64,000 nucleotides of DNA from JBBSBL01 sp963735885. Its GTDB lineage: Bacteria; Actinomycetota; Thermoleophilia; Solirubrobacterales; Solirubrobacteraceae. Both the position numbers and the translations under genes were made by a program. The stretch spans positions 186,001 to 250,000 of the forward strand of contig CAVTMP010000010.1 in NCBI GenBank assembly GCA_963735885.1, given 5' to 3'. Shown here one piece after another: positions 44,712-54,062 of the stretch. The stretch's first letter is position 1; each line of letters begins with the position of its first letter. The notes under the pieces are model-generated. The model was given only the letters and a program-made list of their open reading frames with translations, made no database searches and was not told the DNA's origin.

Positions 44712-47444
44712 GTGCGCCGCCATCTCCTCCTGCCGTTGCTGCTCGTCACCGTGCTCGCCGGATCGGCGGCCGCGGTCGCGTGGACCCCGTGGAACGAGGT
44801 CGGGCCGCGCAGCGGCCTGCTCGGCAACGGCCGCGTGCTCCACCCCGCCGGGGCGCAGGTGCGCCTGGGCAACTTCCCGACCGGCGCGGCGCTGACCCCC
44901 GACGGTCGCTTCTACTGGACCGTCTCGACCGGGCGCGGGCTCAACGATGTCCGGATCGTCTCGGTGCGCGGCCGTCGCGTCGTCCAGACCGTCCCGATCC
45001 CCGGCGGCTCGGGCGGCGTCGCGATGGACCCGGAGCGGCGGCTCGCCTACGTCTCGGGCGTCTCCGACTCCGGGCACCGCGACCAGCAGCGTCCCGGGCT
45101 GCCCGGTCGCGAGGGCGACGTGATCCACGTCTTCGCCTACGAACGCGACGGGACGGCGCACGAGACCGCGACGATCCCGGTGCCGCCGCCCCCGGGCGCT
45201 CCGGCGCCGCAGAACTTCCCGCCCGGCGGCGCGCCGAAGGTCGCCTGGCCCGACCGGCTCGCGATCGCCCCCGACGGCGGCACGCTGCTCGTGCCGTTGA
45301 ACCTCGGCGACGCCGCGGCCGTCGTCGATGTCGCCACCAGGCAGGTCCGCTACGTGGAGACCGGCCACTATCCCTACGGCGCCGCGATCCTCCGCGACGG
45401 CCGCACCGGCCTGGTGTCCAACGAGGCGCCCGGGACGGTGTCGGTCATCGACCTGCGGACGGCGACGAAGATCAAGGACGTCCAGGTCGCGGCGAACCTC
45501 TCCCACCCGGAGAGCATCACGCTCGACCCGATCGCCCCCCGCGCCTACGTGACGATCGCGAACTCCGACCAGGTCGCGGTGATAGACACCGACCGGCTCG
45601 AGGTCGAGCGCACGCTGTCGGTCGAGCGGCCCGCGGGCCTCGGCACCGCCCCGGTGGCGGCGGCGGTCACGCCGGACGGCCGCCGCCTGCTCGTCGCGGA
45701 GTCCGGCGGTGACGAGCTCGCGGTCTTCGCCCTGCCGGCGCGTCGTGACGCGAAGGCGCCGGCGGCCGACGAGGGCGAGGCGCGAAAGCGCGAGGGCGCG
45801 CTCGGCGCGGCGGACCTCGCCCGGGCGCGGGCCCGCGCCCGGGGGCAGCGGCCCTACGAGATGATCGGCCGCATCCCGACGGCCGACTACGCCGCCGACG
45901 TCGCGGTGACGCCCGCCCGCTTCCCCTGCGCGCGGCATCCCCGGCGGCGCTGCGCGAAGCTCGTCTACCTCTCGGCCAAGGGCCGAGGCGTCGGCCCGAA
46001 TCCGCAGGGGCCCAACCCCGAGGCCCCGAACGACAACGACGACCAGATCGGCCAGCGCCAGTACCTCCCGCTGCTCGTCACCGGGCAGGCGGGGATCCTC
46101 GACCTGCCGGGGGACCGGCAGGTCCGGCGACTCACCCCCGTCGCCTCCCGCCAGATCCGTCCGTCCAACGCGCAGTCGCCGCCGCCCGGCACGCCGCTGC
46201 GCGCGGACGGCCCGATCAAGCACGTCTTCTACGTCGTGCGCGAGAACCGCACCTACGACCAGGTGCTCGGCGACCTTGCGCGCGGCGACGGCGACCCCAA
46301 GCTCACGGTCTTCGGCAGGACGGTGACGCCGAACCTGCACGCGCTCGCCGAGCGCTTCGGCGTCCTCGACCACGTCTTCGCCAACTCCGAGGCCTCGATC
46401 GACGGGCACTTCTGGGCCAGCGCCGGGAACGTCTCGGACTACACGCACAAGGCCTGGTTCCAGAACTACGCGGACCGCAAGCGCCCCTACGACTTCGGCG
46501 TGTACGGCGTGTCGTGGCCCGGCAGCGGGTTCCTCTTCGACCAGGCCGAGCGCCAGGGCATCCCGTACTTCAACTACGGCGAGGCCGTGGCCGGCGCCGT
46601 CCCGATCTTCCCCGACAAGGACGTGCCCACCGGAACCCCCGCGCACCGGCTCGAGGAGGCGAAGTTCGCCCGCTCGGACCTCGGCGCCCCGTTCGGCTGC
46701 TTCCCGAACGACGCCTACATCGGGCGCAACGCGATCTCGGGCAACCCCGTCTGGGACACGGCGCTGCCGCCCGGCGCCGAGCCGAACGCCGAGTCGCGCT
46801 TCGCCTGCTTCAAGGCGAAGCTCGAGGCCCAGATCGCGGCCGGCACGGTTCCCGCCTTCAACTACCTGACGTTGACGAGCGACCACACGCTCGGCACGAC
46901 CCCCGGTGCCCGCACGCCGCGGGCGATGGTGGCCGACAACGACGATGCCCTGGGCCGCATCGTCGACCTCGTCTCGCACTCCTCGCTCTGGCCGTCCTCG
47001 GCGATCTTCGTGATCGAGGATGACTCGCAGGACGGGGCCGACCACGTCGACGCCCACCGCATCCCGGCCGCCGTCATCAGCCCGTACACGAAGCCGAACG
47101 CCGTGACCCACACGCGGTACGACTTCCTCTCGATGATCCGCTCGATGGAGCTGATCCTCGGGATGCGGCCGCTCAGCCTGTGGGACTCCCAGGCCACCCC
47201 GCTCTACGACGTCTTCGCGCCGAACGCGAACAACGCGGTGCCCTACCGCGCCCGGCCGCCGGGCGTCGACCTCCTCGAGCGCAACACGGCGGCGAGCCCC
47301 AACGCGGCCCTGTCGCGGTCGCTGAACCTCGGCCGCACCGACCGGACGCCCCAGCACGTGCTCGACCGGATCCTCTGGCAGGCCGCCCACGGGCGCGACG
47401 CGGCCCCGCCGCCGCCCGGGCCGAACGCGGAGGCCGGCGAGTAG
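44712..47444 (+). CDS. YVTN beta-propeller fused to phosphoesterase domain, secreted
   Basis: 910 residues. Signal peptide LLLPLLLVTVLAGSAAAVAW. The N-terminal 450 residues form a YncE-like propeller (GGSGGVAMDPERRLAYVSGV, APDGGTLLVPLNLGDAAAVV, VTPDGRRLLVAESGGDELAV). From about 501 a phosphoesterase/phospholipase-C-like domain follows: IKHVFYVVRENRTYDQVLGD, NSEASIDGHFWASAGNVSDY, FVIEDDSQDGADHVDAHR. These contain the Glu-Asn, Asp-Gly-His and Asp/His metal ligands of the alkaline-phosphatase superfamily. It is likely exported and hydrolyses a phosphoester. Ends on a Pro/Ala-rich tail. Confidence 0.85.
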   Translation: MRRHLLLPLLLVTVLAGSAAAVAWTPWNEVGPRSGLLGNGRVLHPAGAQVRLGNFPTGAALTPDGRFYWTVSTGRGLNDVRIVSVRGRRVVQTVPIPGGSGGVAMDPERRLAYVSGVSDSGHRDQQRPGLPGREGDVIHVFAYERDGTAHETATIPVPPPPGAPAPQNFPPGGAPKVAWPDRLAIAPDGGTLLVPLNLGDAAAVVDVATRQVRYVETGHYPYGAAILRDGRTGLVSNEAPGTVSVIDLRTATKIKDVQVAANLSHPESITLDPIAPRAYVTIANSDQVAVIDTDRLEVERTLSVERPAGLGTAPVAAAVTPDGRRLLVAESGGDELAVFALPARRDAKAPAADEGEARKREGALGAADLARARARARGQRPYEMIGRIPTADYAADVAVTPARFPCARHPRRRCAKLVYLSAKGRGVGPNPQGPNPEAPNDNDDQIGQRQYLPLLVTGQAGILDLPGDRQVRRLTPVASRQIRPSNAQSPPPGTPLRADGPIKHVFYVVRENRTYDQVLGDLARGDGDPKLTVFGRTVTPNLHALAERFGVLDHVFANSEASIDGHFWASAGNVSDYTHKAWFQNYADRKRPYDFGVYGVSWPGSGFLFDQAERQGIPYFNYGEAVAGAVPIFPDKDVPTGTPAHRLEEAKFARSDLGAPFGCFPNDAYIGRNAISGNPVWDTALPPGAEPNAESRFACFKAKLEAQIAAGTVPAFNYLTLTSDHTLGTTPGARTPRAMVADNDDALGRIVDLVSHSSLWPSSAIFVIEDDSQDGADHVDAHRIPAAVISPYTKPNAVTHTRYDFLSMIRSMELILGMRPLSLWDSQATPLYDVFAPNANNAVPYRARPPGVDLLERNTAASPNAALSRSLNLGRTDRTPQHVLDRILWQAAHGRDAAPPPPGPNAEAGE

Positions 47445-47529
47445 CGGCGACCGGCGCGGCGCGCGGAGCCGGCGGAGGTCGATCTCGGCGCGCCGACGTC
47501 GGTCCGGCCCCCGAAGCCGACCACCCCCG

Positions 47530-48745
47530 TCAGCCGGAGCAGCCCGGCGGGCGCAGGATCGCCGGGAAGACGCTCGAGCTGCAGCCCCACAGCCCGTCGG
47601 CGACGGCGCCCGGGGCGTCCGGCTTCGTGTTCAGCGTGAACGCCAGCAGATCGCGCGCGGCGTCGCGCGCGAAGAGCCAGAGCTGGACGGTGGCGCCGCC
47701 GACGTACTGGATCCGCACCTGCGTGCCCATCGGAGCGAACGGCGGGGCCACCGACCCGGCCGGGAAGTCGCTCGTCGACCAGGTGAAGGAGTGCGACGCC
47801 CCCGAGGTCGTCTGTCCCAGGCAGACGTGGCTGATCGGGTTCAGGAACCAGTCCTGGCGGCTTCCGATGCGATCTCCCTGTGGCGTCAGGCGGAACACGT
47901 AGAGACTGCAGGTGCCGAAGAGCTGGCTCGTGTCGGCCTGCACCCACCAGAAGCCGTTGCGCGAGGTCAGGAGCCGCTCGACCTGCCGAGACGCGATCCG
48001 GGTACTCCGACGTGTCGGTGGCCGAGTCGCATCCCTTGTCCTGCGGATAGTCGACGGCGAGGTCGCCGTCGTTGTCCCGGCCATCCGAGCACTGGGGCGC
48101 GCCGGTCCCCGTCGTGCCGCCCTTCACGCAGATCAGCACGACCTGGGGCTCGAGCACGAACGGCGCGTGGATCCCGGTGCCCTTCTGGACGAGCACCGTC
48201 TTGATCTCCGTGTGGCAGACCTTGCCCGGCGGCGTCGAGCCCGGCGGCTCGCTCCCGGGCACGTCCAGCGCGCGCCGGACCCGCCGCCCGCGCGAGTCGA
48301 GCACCGTCTCGCAGTCGGTGGAGATCCGGTCGCGGCGATCGCCCTGCGCCACGTCCCGCCCGGAACCGCAGCGCAGCCGGTCCCGGCCGGCGCCGCCGGT
48401 CAGCCGGTCGTTGCCGCTTCCACCGCTGAGCTCGTCGTTGCCCGAGTCGCCGAACAGCCGGTCGTTCCCGGTCCCGCCGCTCAGGCGGTCGTTCCCCGTC
48501 CCGCCGCTCAGACGGTCGGCGCCGGCGTCGCCGAAGAGCCGGTCGGCGCCGCGACCGCCACGGATCCGGTCGCCTCCCCGCCCGCCATGGATGGCGTCCG
48601 CGCCGCGGCCGCCGGTGAGGCGGTCGGCCTTGCGCGTGCCGTTGAGGCTTCGTGCTCCGGCGACGGGGGCGAGCGCGAGGACGATCGCCGCGGCGAGGGC
48701 CGCGGCGACGCCGGCCATCCTCGTCCGTCGGGTGAAGCCTCGCAT
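47530..48745 (-). CDS. secreted protein with RTX-like calcium-binding repeats (one frameshift)
   Basis: 404 residues after removing one extra base near 47989. Signal peptide (MAGVAAALAAAIVLALAPVA), then about nine glycine/aspartate nonapeptides of the hemolysin-type GGxGxDxLx form (residues 34-125). Next is a linker with CSDGRDNDGDLAVDYPQDKG, a motif often seen near the end of secreted actinobacterial proteins, and a C-terminal beta domain after the shift (NGFWWVQADTSQLFGTCSLY, GATVQLWLFARDAARDLL). The repeats bind calcium after export in known proteins. The role of this protein is unknown. RBS GGGAGG; -10 TAGGAT further upstream. Confidence 0.75.
48370..48640 (-). repeat. tandem array coding for RTX-like nonapeptides
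   Basis: About nine to ten consecutive 27-base units inside the coding sequence, each encoding a variant of GGxGNDRLx. Neighbouring units such as SGGTGNDRL are duplicated almost exactly, pointing to recent expansion. Confidence 0.6.
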
Positions 48746-48775
48746 CGGACGGCCTCCCGCCTGCTCGACCCGCCG

Positions 48776-48781
48776 ATCCTA
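48776..48781 (-). promoter_or_regulatory. -10 box TAGGAT of the RTX-like gene
   Basis: TAGGAT on the minus strand, about 30 bases before ATG 48745, with GGGAGG as ribosome-binding site in between. Confidence 0.4.
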
Positions 48782-48906
48782 CCGGGCCGCAGCGGGGCGG
48801 GCAACGGCGATCCCTGACCGTGCGCCACCCCCGACGATCCGCGCTTCGCCGATGTCCTGGCCACGCCGCCGCACCCACCCGAGCCGGCGGGCCGCTCGGG
48901 CTGTAC

Positions 48907-48912
48907 TACCCT
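48907..48912 (+). promoter_or_regulatory. -10 box TACCCT of the aldo-keto reductase gene
   Basis: TACCCT 41 bases before ATG 48954. The 208-base divergent region contains no other obvious element. Confidence 0.35.
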
Positions 48913-48953
48913 CGCGCCGGGGCTCCCGCCGGCTCGGCTCGGGCCCATCGCGC

Positions 48954-49976
48954 ATGACCTCGCCCCTCGACACCCGCTCGCTCGGCACGAACGGGCCGCG
49001 CGTGTCGGCCCTCGGCCTCGGCTGCATGGGCATGTCCGACCTCTACGGCCCGGCCGACCGCGCGGAGAGCCTCGCGACCATCGCGGCCGCGCTCGACGCC
49101 GGCATCACCCTGCTGGACACCGGCGACTTCTACGGGATGGGGCACAACGAGCTGCTGATCGGCGAGGCGCTCGCCGGCCGTGATCGCGACGCGGTCACGA
49201 TCAGCGTGAAGTTCGGCGCTCTCCGCGGCCCCGACGGACGCTGGGCGGGGGTCGACGGACGACCCGCCGCGGCCTGGAACTTCCTCGCCTACAGCCTGCG
49301 CCGGCTCGGCACCGACCACGTCGACGTCTACCGCCTGACCCGTCTCGATCCCACGGTGCCGATCGAGGAGACCGTCGGCGCGATCGGCGAGATGGTGAGC
49401 GCCGGCTACGTCCGCCACGTCGGTCTCTCCGAGGTCGGCGCCGACTCCATCCGGCGGGCCGCCGCCACCCACCCGATCTCCGACCTGCAGATCGAGTACT
49501 CGCTCGTCTCCCGGGGGATCGAGCGCGAGATCCTGCCGGCCTGCCGCGAGCTCGGCATCGGGATCAGCGCCTACGGCGTCCTCTCGCGCGGGCTGATCAG
49601 CGGGCACTGGTCGGCCGAGCGCGACCTCGGGCCGACGGACTTCCGCCGCTACGCCCCGCGCTTCGGCGCCGGGAACGTGGAGCGCAACCTCGAGCTCGTC
49701 GGCGCGCTGCGGACGGTCGCCGACGCGAGGGGCGCCACGGTCGCCCAGGTCGCGATCGCCTGGGTCCTCGGCCGGGGACCGGACGTCGTGCCGCTCGTCG
49801 GCGCCCGCCGGCGCGATCGCCTGGCCGAGGCGCTCGGCGCCGTCGAGCTCGACCTCGGCGCGGACGACCTCGCCGCGATCGAGCGCGCGGTCCCCGCCGA
49901 GGGCGCCGCCGGCGACCGCTACCCCGCCGACCAGATGGCGCATCTCGACAGCGAGCGCCGGAGTCCCGGCGGCTAG
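48954..49976 (+). CDS. aldo-keto reductase family protein with altered catalytic histidine
   Basis: 340 residues of the TIM-barrel aldo/keto reductase family. The catalytic Asp and Tyr are in LLDTGDFYGMGHNELL (about 53-65) and the Lys in ISVKFG (about 84). At the fourth tetrad position, where relatives have YYQHRxD, this protein reads VYRLTRLDPTVPIEETVG, so the histidine is absent. NADPH-binding C-terminal segment: LVGARRRDRLAEALGAVELD. It may be a reductase with modified activity or with preference for other substrates. Its stop overlaps the stop of the convergent SnoaL-like gene. Confidence 0.88.
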   Translation: MTSPLDTRSLGTNGPRVSALGLGCMGMSDLYGPADRAESLATIAAALDAGITLLDTGDFYGMGHNELLIGEALAGRDRDAVTISVKFGALRGPDGRWAGVDGRPAAAWNFLAYSLRRLGTDHVDVYRLTRLDPTVPIEETVGAIGEMVSAGYVRHVGLSEVGADSIRRAAATHPISDLQIEYSLVSRGIEREILPACRELGIGISAYGVLSRGLISGHWSAERDLGPTDFRRYAPRFGAGNVERNLELVGALRTVADARGATVAQVAIAWVLGRGPDVVPLVGARRRDRLAEALGAVELDLGADDLAAIERAVPAEGAAGDRYPADQMAHLDSERRSPGG

Positions 49977-50399
49977 CCGGCCGGGTCCTGGGCGTCCGGG
50001 CCCGCGGCGAGCTCCCGCCGGGCCGACTCCAGGTCACGGTGGGCGACCATCCGGAGGATCGCGCCGTCGCGCACGACGAAGCTCACGATCGCGCGCTGCG
50101 CGACGCGGATGCGGCTCGCCGCGCCCTCGCCGCTGAAGGTGAGCGTCGCGATCACGGCGCGCGGGACCGGCCTCGACGAGCTCGGCGAGATCGAAGCGGA
50201 CGTCCTCGATGACCCCCTCCCAGCCCGCGAAGTAGCGCCGCAGGCCCTCATGTCCGCGATAGGTGTCGGGCTCGGCCGAGATGTCGGCCGCCACGCAGAA
50301 GGTCGCCTCCGGCGCGATGAGCTCGACCATTCCCTCGACCCCCGCCTCGTCGTAGCGGGCGAAGAAGCGCCGGACGACGGCCGAGGCCGGCTCGCTCAC
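49973..50399 (-). CDS. SnoaL-like (NTF2-fold) protein (one frameshift)
   Basis: 141 residues once one extra base near 50166 is removed. N-terminal half VVRRFFARYDEAGVEGMVEL, then IAPEATFCVAA and YRGHEGLRRYFAGWEGVIED, form the usual SnoaL cone with helix start. After the shift the frame continues RAVIATLTFSGEGAASRIRV and SFVVRDGAILRMVAHRD. NTF2-fold proteins of this size are isomerases, cyclases or ligand-binding proteins; no catalytic assignment is possible. The GTG start at 50399 lies eight bases after the peptidase-family gene stop, so the two are likely one operon. Confidence 0.75.
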
Positions 50400-50407
50400 G
50401 CCCGGCC

Positions 50408-52735
50408 TCAACCCCCGTTCGACGCCACCCGGTACGGGCGCGTGGGCTCGCCGCGCAGCGCGGTCGGCGCCGGGAGCGGCGTGCCCTTCGCCGTCGCGCC
50501 GGCGACCACCGGGAGCACGAGCTTCGAGGCGCGGGCGCCGCCGAGCGCGATGGTGTTCCGCGTCCGGCCCGTGTCGATCGTCGCGAACTCCCAGCGCGGC
50601 CGGTCGCCGCCGACGGCGCTGACCGTCACCCGGATCCGCGAGCCCGCCCGGAACGCGTGGGCGACCGGGAAGATCGGCACGCGGACGAGCGCGTCGGCGC
50701 CGCGCGGCAGCGGCGCCGCGTCCCGCTCGAGGTGCGTCGGCACCGGGTCGATCGCGGTCGACGCGCGGGCGTCGAGCTTGCGGTGCGAGGCCCGCAGCCA
50801 CCCGTTCTGCACGTAGGTCTCCTGGCCGTCGGGCCGCACCTCGGTGAGCGTGACCTGGAGGTCGGTGTCCCGTGCCGACGAGCGCAGGTGGAGGTCGAGG
50901 CTCGACGGACCGGCGATGACGAGGTCCCGAGCCAGCGCGGCGGTCGTGAAGCCGACCCCCTTGCCGCTCGCCAGCGGCGCCCAGTCGTAGGGCGGCTGGG
51001 CCTTCCACGCGTCGCCCGCGCCGTCGCCGGGCAGGGTCTTGGCGGGCCGGGCCCTCGGGTCGGCGACGTAGCTCGCCGAACCCGATGCCGCCGGGCGGGA
51101 CTCGGCCAGCGTCCCGCCGGCACCGAGGTAGAAGCGGGTGCCGCGCGCCTGCCGCACGGGCCACGCGTCGAAGCCGAGCTCCCAGGTCGCGCCGATCGAC
51201 CCCGGTCCCTTCGGTCCGGCGCCGTTGTCCATCAGCAGCCGCACCCGCGGATCGCGCTCGAAGGCGGCCTTCGCCGCGGCGACGCTCGTGTAGCTCGCGA
51301 AGCGCGACTGCTCGACCGGCGTGGCCTCCGCATCGGCGAGGTAGCGGTACAGCTCGCCGCTCAGCGCGAGGATCGCCGGCGGGACCTTCGGCACCTCGTT
51401 CGCGACGTAGAGCTTGAGGAACTCGACCCAGCGGGTGATCGTGCTCGGCCCGAGCGAGTCGGCGTGGACGCCGTTCTGGAGCGAGAGCCACACCTTGCGG
51501 TCGCGGACGAGCCCGCCCAGCGCCTCTGCGAAGTGCCCGCCGGTCTGCTCGTCCTGGAACTGGCCGACGAGGAAGGTCGGCACCGCGATGCGCTTCATCC
51601 AGGCGCGCCGGCGAGCGGCGGTCGAAGAGCGAGGGCGTCCGGAACGGGTTTTCGCGGCTGAGCTTCGCCAGGTCCGGGGTCTGGAGCCGCAGGCGCTGGT
51701 TCGCGGTGCAGTGGCGGTCGCCGGCCTTCGTCAGCGCCCGGGCCCAGGGCTGGCCGCCGGCGGGCGCGGGGCGCGCGTCGCTGCTTGCGCTCGGCTGATC
51801 CACGACTGCGAAGAAGCCGGAGTTGCGGATGCCGCCGGGATACCCGGTGCCGGTGTAGGTGTCGCCGGTCACCGACATCGGCGCGATCGCCGAGAGGTGC
51901 GGCGGGCGGGTGCCGGCCACGAAGAGCTGGGTGATGCCCGAGAAGGAGATGCCGGCCATGCCGACCCTGCCGCCCTTCGCCCAGGGCTGGGCGGCCACGC
52001 TCTCGACCGCGTCGTAGCCGTCATAGGTCGTCGGCAGGCCGAAGAGGTCGAACGCGCCGCCCGAGCACCCGGAGCCGCGCATCTGCACGCTGACCACCGC
52101 GAAGCCGAGCAGCGGCCCGATCACCGAGCCGACCGCGGTCGAGGACGCGGGCGCGAGCGGGTCCTCGGCGGTCTTCTTGCCGCTCAGCGAGGCGACGATC
52201 GACGACAGCAGGTCGTGCGGCGCGGCGACCTGATAGCCGGAGTACTCGATGAAGGTCGGGAACGGCCCGTCCGAGAGCTTCTTGCCGGGCGGCAGGCGCA
52301 CGGTCATGGCCAGCTCGACGCCGTCGCGCATCTTCACGTAGTTCAGGCCGGCCTTCAGCCTCGCGCGGCGGTAGAACGCGGACGGCGGGTTCGCGTCCCG
52401 TGCGAGGACCTTGAAGGCGCGCGTGCCGAGCACCCGCGCCCCCGGCGCAGGCGCACGGTGTAGCCGGCGCCCGGGCGCACGTCGAGGAAGATCCTGCTGC
52501 CGAAGCGATCGGCGCGGCCGGAGGCGACCAGGCGCCCGCGGCGGTCGGCGAGCAACAGCCGCTCGCCGCGCTTCGCGCCCAGCACGTAGGCCTCCCCCAC
52601 GCTCCCGCGCGCGCTGAAGCCCGCCTTCTGCGTGATCGACGGCGCCGTCGCGGCGCCGGCGGCCGCGGGCACCGCCGCGCAGATCAGCGCGGCGAGGGCC
52701 GTCGCGAGGACGGAGACGGGACGGGACGGGCGCAT
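50408..52735 (-). CDS. X-Pro dipeptidyl-peptidase / CocE-NonD family hydrolase, secreted (two frameshifts)
   Basis: About 775 residues after correcting a missing base at about 52435-52445 and an extra base at about 51604-51609. Signal peptide SVLATALAALICAAVPAAAG and a short beta domain precede the alpha/beta-hydrolase domain: MRDGVELAMTVRLP, then VSVQMRGSGCSGGAFDLFG, and the nucleophile elbow GMAGISFSGITQLF (Ser in GISFSG). The C-terminal jelly-roll (PSSLDLHLRSSARDTDLQVT, YVQNGWLRASHRKLD) is the X-Pro-C domain. Family members cut X-Pro dipeptides, cocaine-like esters or acyl groups; substrate unknown. Two independent corrections give a continuous, family-like protein, so sequence error is plausible. 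Confidence 0.82.
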
Positions 52736-52891
52736 CGACGACCTCGCGGCTCGAATCGGGACGGGAACGTTCACCGGCAGCGCCGGGAGGCTATCCGGCG
52801 GGAGCGCGCGGCGCGCCGGCAGACGCGCCCGGCTCCCGCCTCGCGGCGGCCCGCAGGCGCCGGGCGGACCGGGCCGCGCGCGGCGTCCGGC

Positions 52892-52897
52892 TACGCT
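52892..52897 (+). promoter_or_regulatory. -10 box TACGCT of the aeRF1-like gene
   Basis: TACGCT six bases before ATG 52904; leaderless spacing. Confidence 0.5.
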
Positions 52898-52903
52898 GCG
52901 GCG

Positions 52904-54055
52904 ATGTTCGACCGCGACGTGCTCCGCGCCCTGGCCACCGCCGACCCGGGGCAGCCGATGCTCAGCGTCTACGCGCGCACCGACCCGCGCGACCCCGCGA
53001 ACACCGGGCACTCGCCGGCGTGGGAGATCGCGCTGCGCAACGGGCTGCGCGCCGTGGCCGACCGGCTCGAGGCCGGAGAGGACCGCGCGCTCCGGCTGGC
53101 CTTCCGGAAACTGCGCGAGCGGGTCGAGAACGAGCTCGTCCGCCTCGACCCGGCGCAGCGGGGCCGCAGCGTCGCGTGGTTCGTCGAGGCCGACGGCGGC
53201 GACTCGCGGCGGCTCAGCCTGCAGCTGCCGGTCCGCGACGACACCGTCGTCTGGGACCGAAAGCCGTTCGTCTCCCCGCTCGTCGACGTCGCCGACCGCG
53301 GTGCCGCCACCGGGGTCGTGCTCGTCGGGCTCGAGCAGGTCCGGCTGCTGCAGGTCGAGCAGGGCGAGGTCGCCGAGCCGGAGCACTCCAGCTTCGAGCT
53401 GACGCTCGGCGACTGGCGCCCGTTCCGCGGCGCGGCCGGCGGCGGCCCGGCCCGCGGCCGGCAGCAGGTGACCCACCAGGAGCGCTTCGAGGCGCGGGTC
53501 GAGAAGCAGCGCGACCGCTTGTTCGAGGCGGCGGCGACCGCCACCGCCAAGCGCCTGGACGCACTCGGGTGGGAGCGCGTGATCCTCGTCGGCGACCACG
53601 AGGTGGCCGCCCGGTTTCGCGAGGTCGCCCCGGCCGCGCTCGACGAGCGCGTCGCCACCGCGATGGACGTGAACCTCGGCCACGAGGACCCCGCGGTGGT
53701 CGCGGCGACGATCGAGCCCCATCTCGACGACCTCTGGCGCCGGGAGGCGGTCGACCTCGCCGAGCGGGCGCACGCCCGCGCCGCCTCCGGCGGCGCGGCG
53801 AGCCTCGGGCCCCAGGAGACCCTCGCCGCCCTCGCCGAGGGTCGCGTGGCGCATCTCGTGCTCGACCCGGACCGGGACTTCGGGCCCGCCGCGACCGGCC
53901 CGGTCCTCGACGCGCTGGGCGGGCCCGTGGAGCTGCTCGGGGAACGCGCCGTCGAGGCGGCGATCGCGTCCGGGGCCAGGGTCACCGCGCTGCCGGCCGC
54001 GGCGTCGGAGCGGCTGGAGGAGGCCGGCGGGATGCTGGGGCTGCTGCGGTACTGA
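52904..54055 (+). CDS. bacterial aeRF1/VLRF1-family release-factor-like protein
   Basis: 383 residues. Three-part layout like eRF1/Pelota relatives found in bacteria: an N-terminal domain (LSVYARTDPRDPANTGHSPA), a central part ending in a basic helix (THQERFEARVEKQRDRLFEA), and a Pelota-like nucleotide/ribosome-binding C-terminal domain (LGWERVILVGDHEVAARFRE, GRVAHLVLDPD, ALPAAASERLEEAGGMLGLL). The GGQ loop of true release factors is not present; the equivalent region reads GGGPARGRQQVTHQ. Such proteins are proposed to act on stalled ribosomes. Stands alone. Confidence 0.72.
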   Translation: MFDRDVLRALATADPGQPMLSVYARTDPRDPANTGHSPAWEIALRNGLRAVADRLEAGEDRALRLAFRKLRERVENELVRLDPAQRGRSVAWFVEADGGDSRRLSLQLPVRDDTVVWDRKPFVSPLVDVADRGAATGVVLVGLEQVRLLQVEQGEVAEPEHSSFELTLGDWRPFRGAAGGGPARGRQQVTHQERFEARVEKQRDRLFEAAATATAKRLDALGWERVILVGDHEVAARFREVAPAALDERVATAMDVNLGHEDPAVVAATIEPHLDDLWRREAVDLAERAHARAASGGAASLGPQETLAALAEGRVAHLVLDPDRDFGPAATGPVLDALGGPVELLGERAVEAAIASGARVTALPAAASERLEEAGGMLGLLRY

Positions 54056-54062
54056 GGGGCGG

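Noticed and set aside
48370..48640. CRISPR-like regular repeats
   Set aside because: Units are contiguous 27-base coding repeats without spacers, inside an RTX-like gene.
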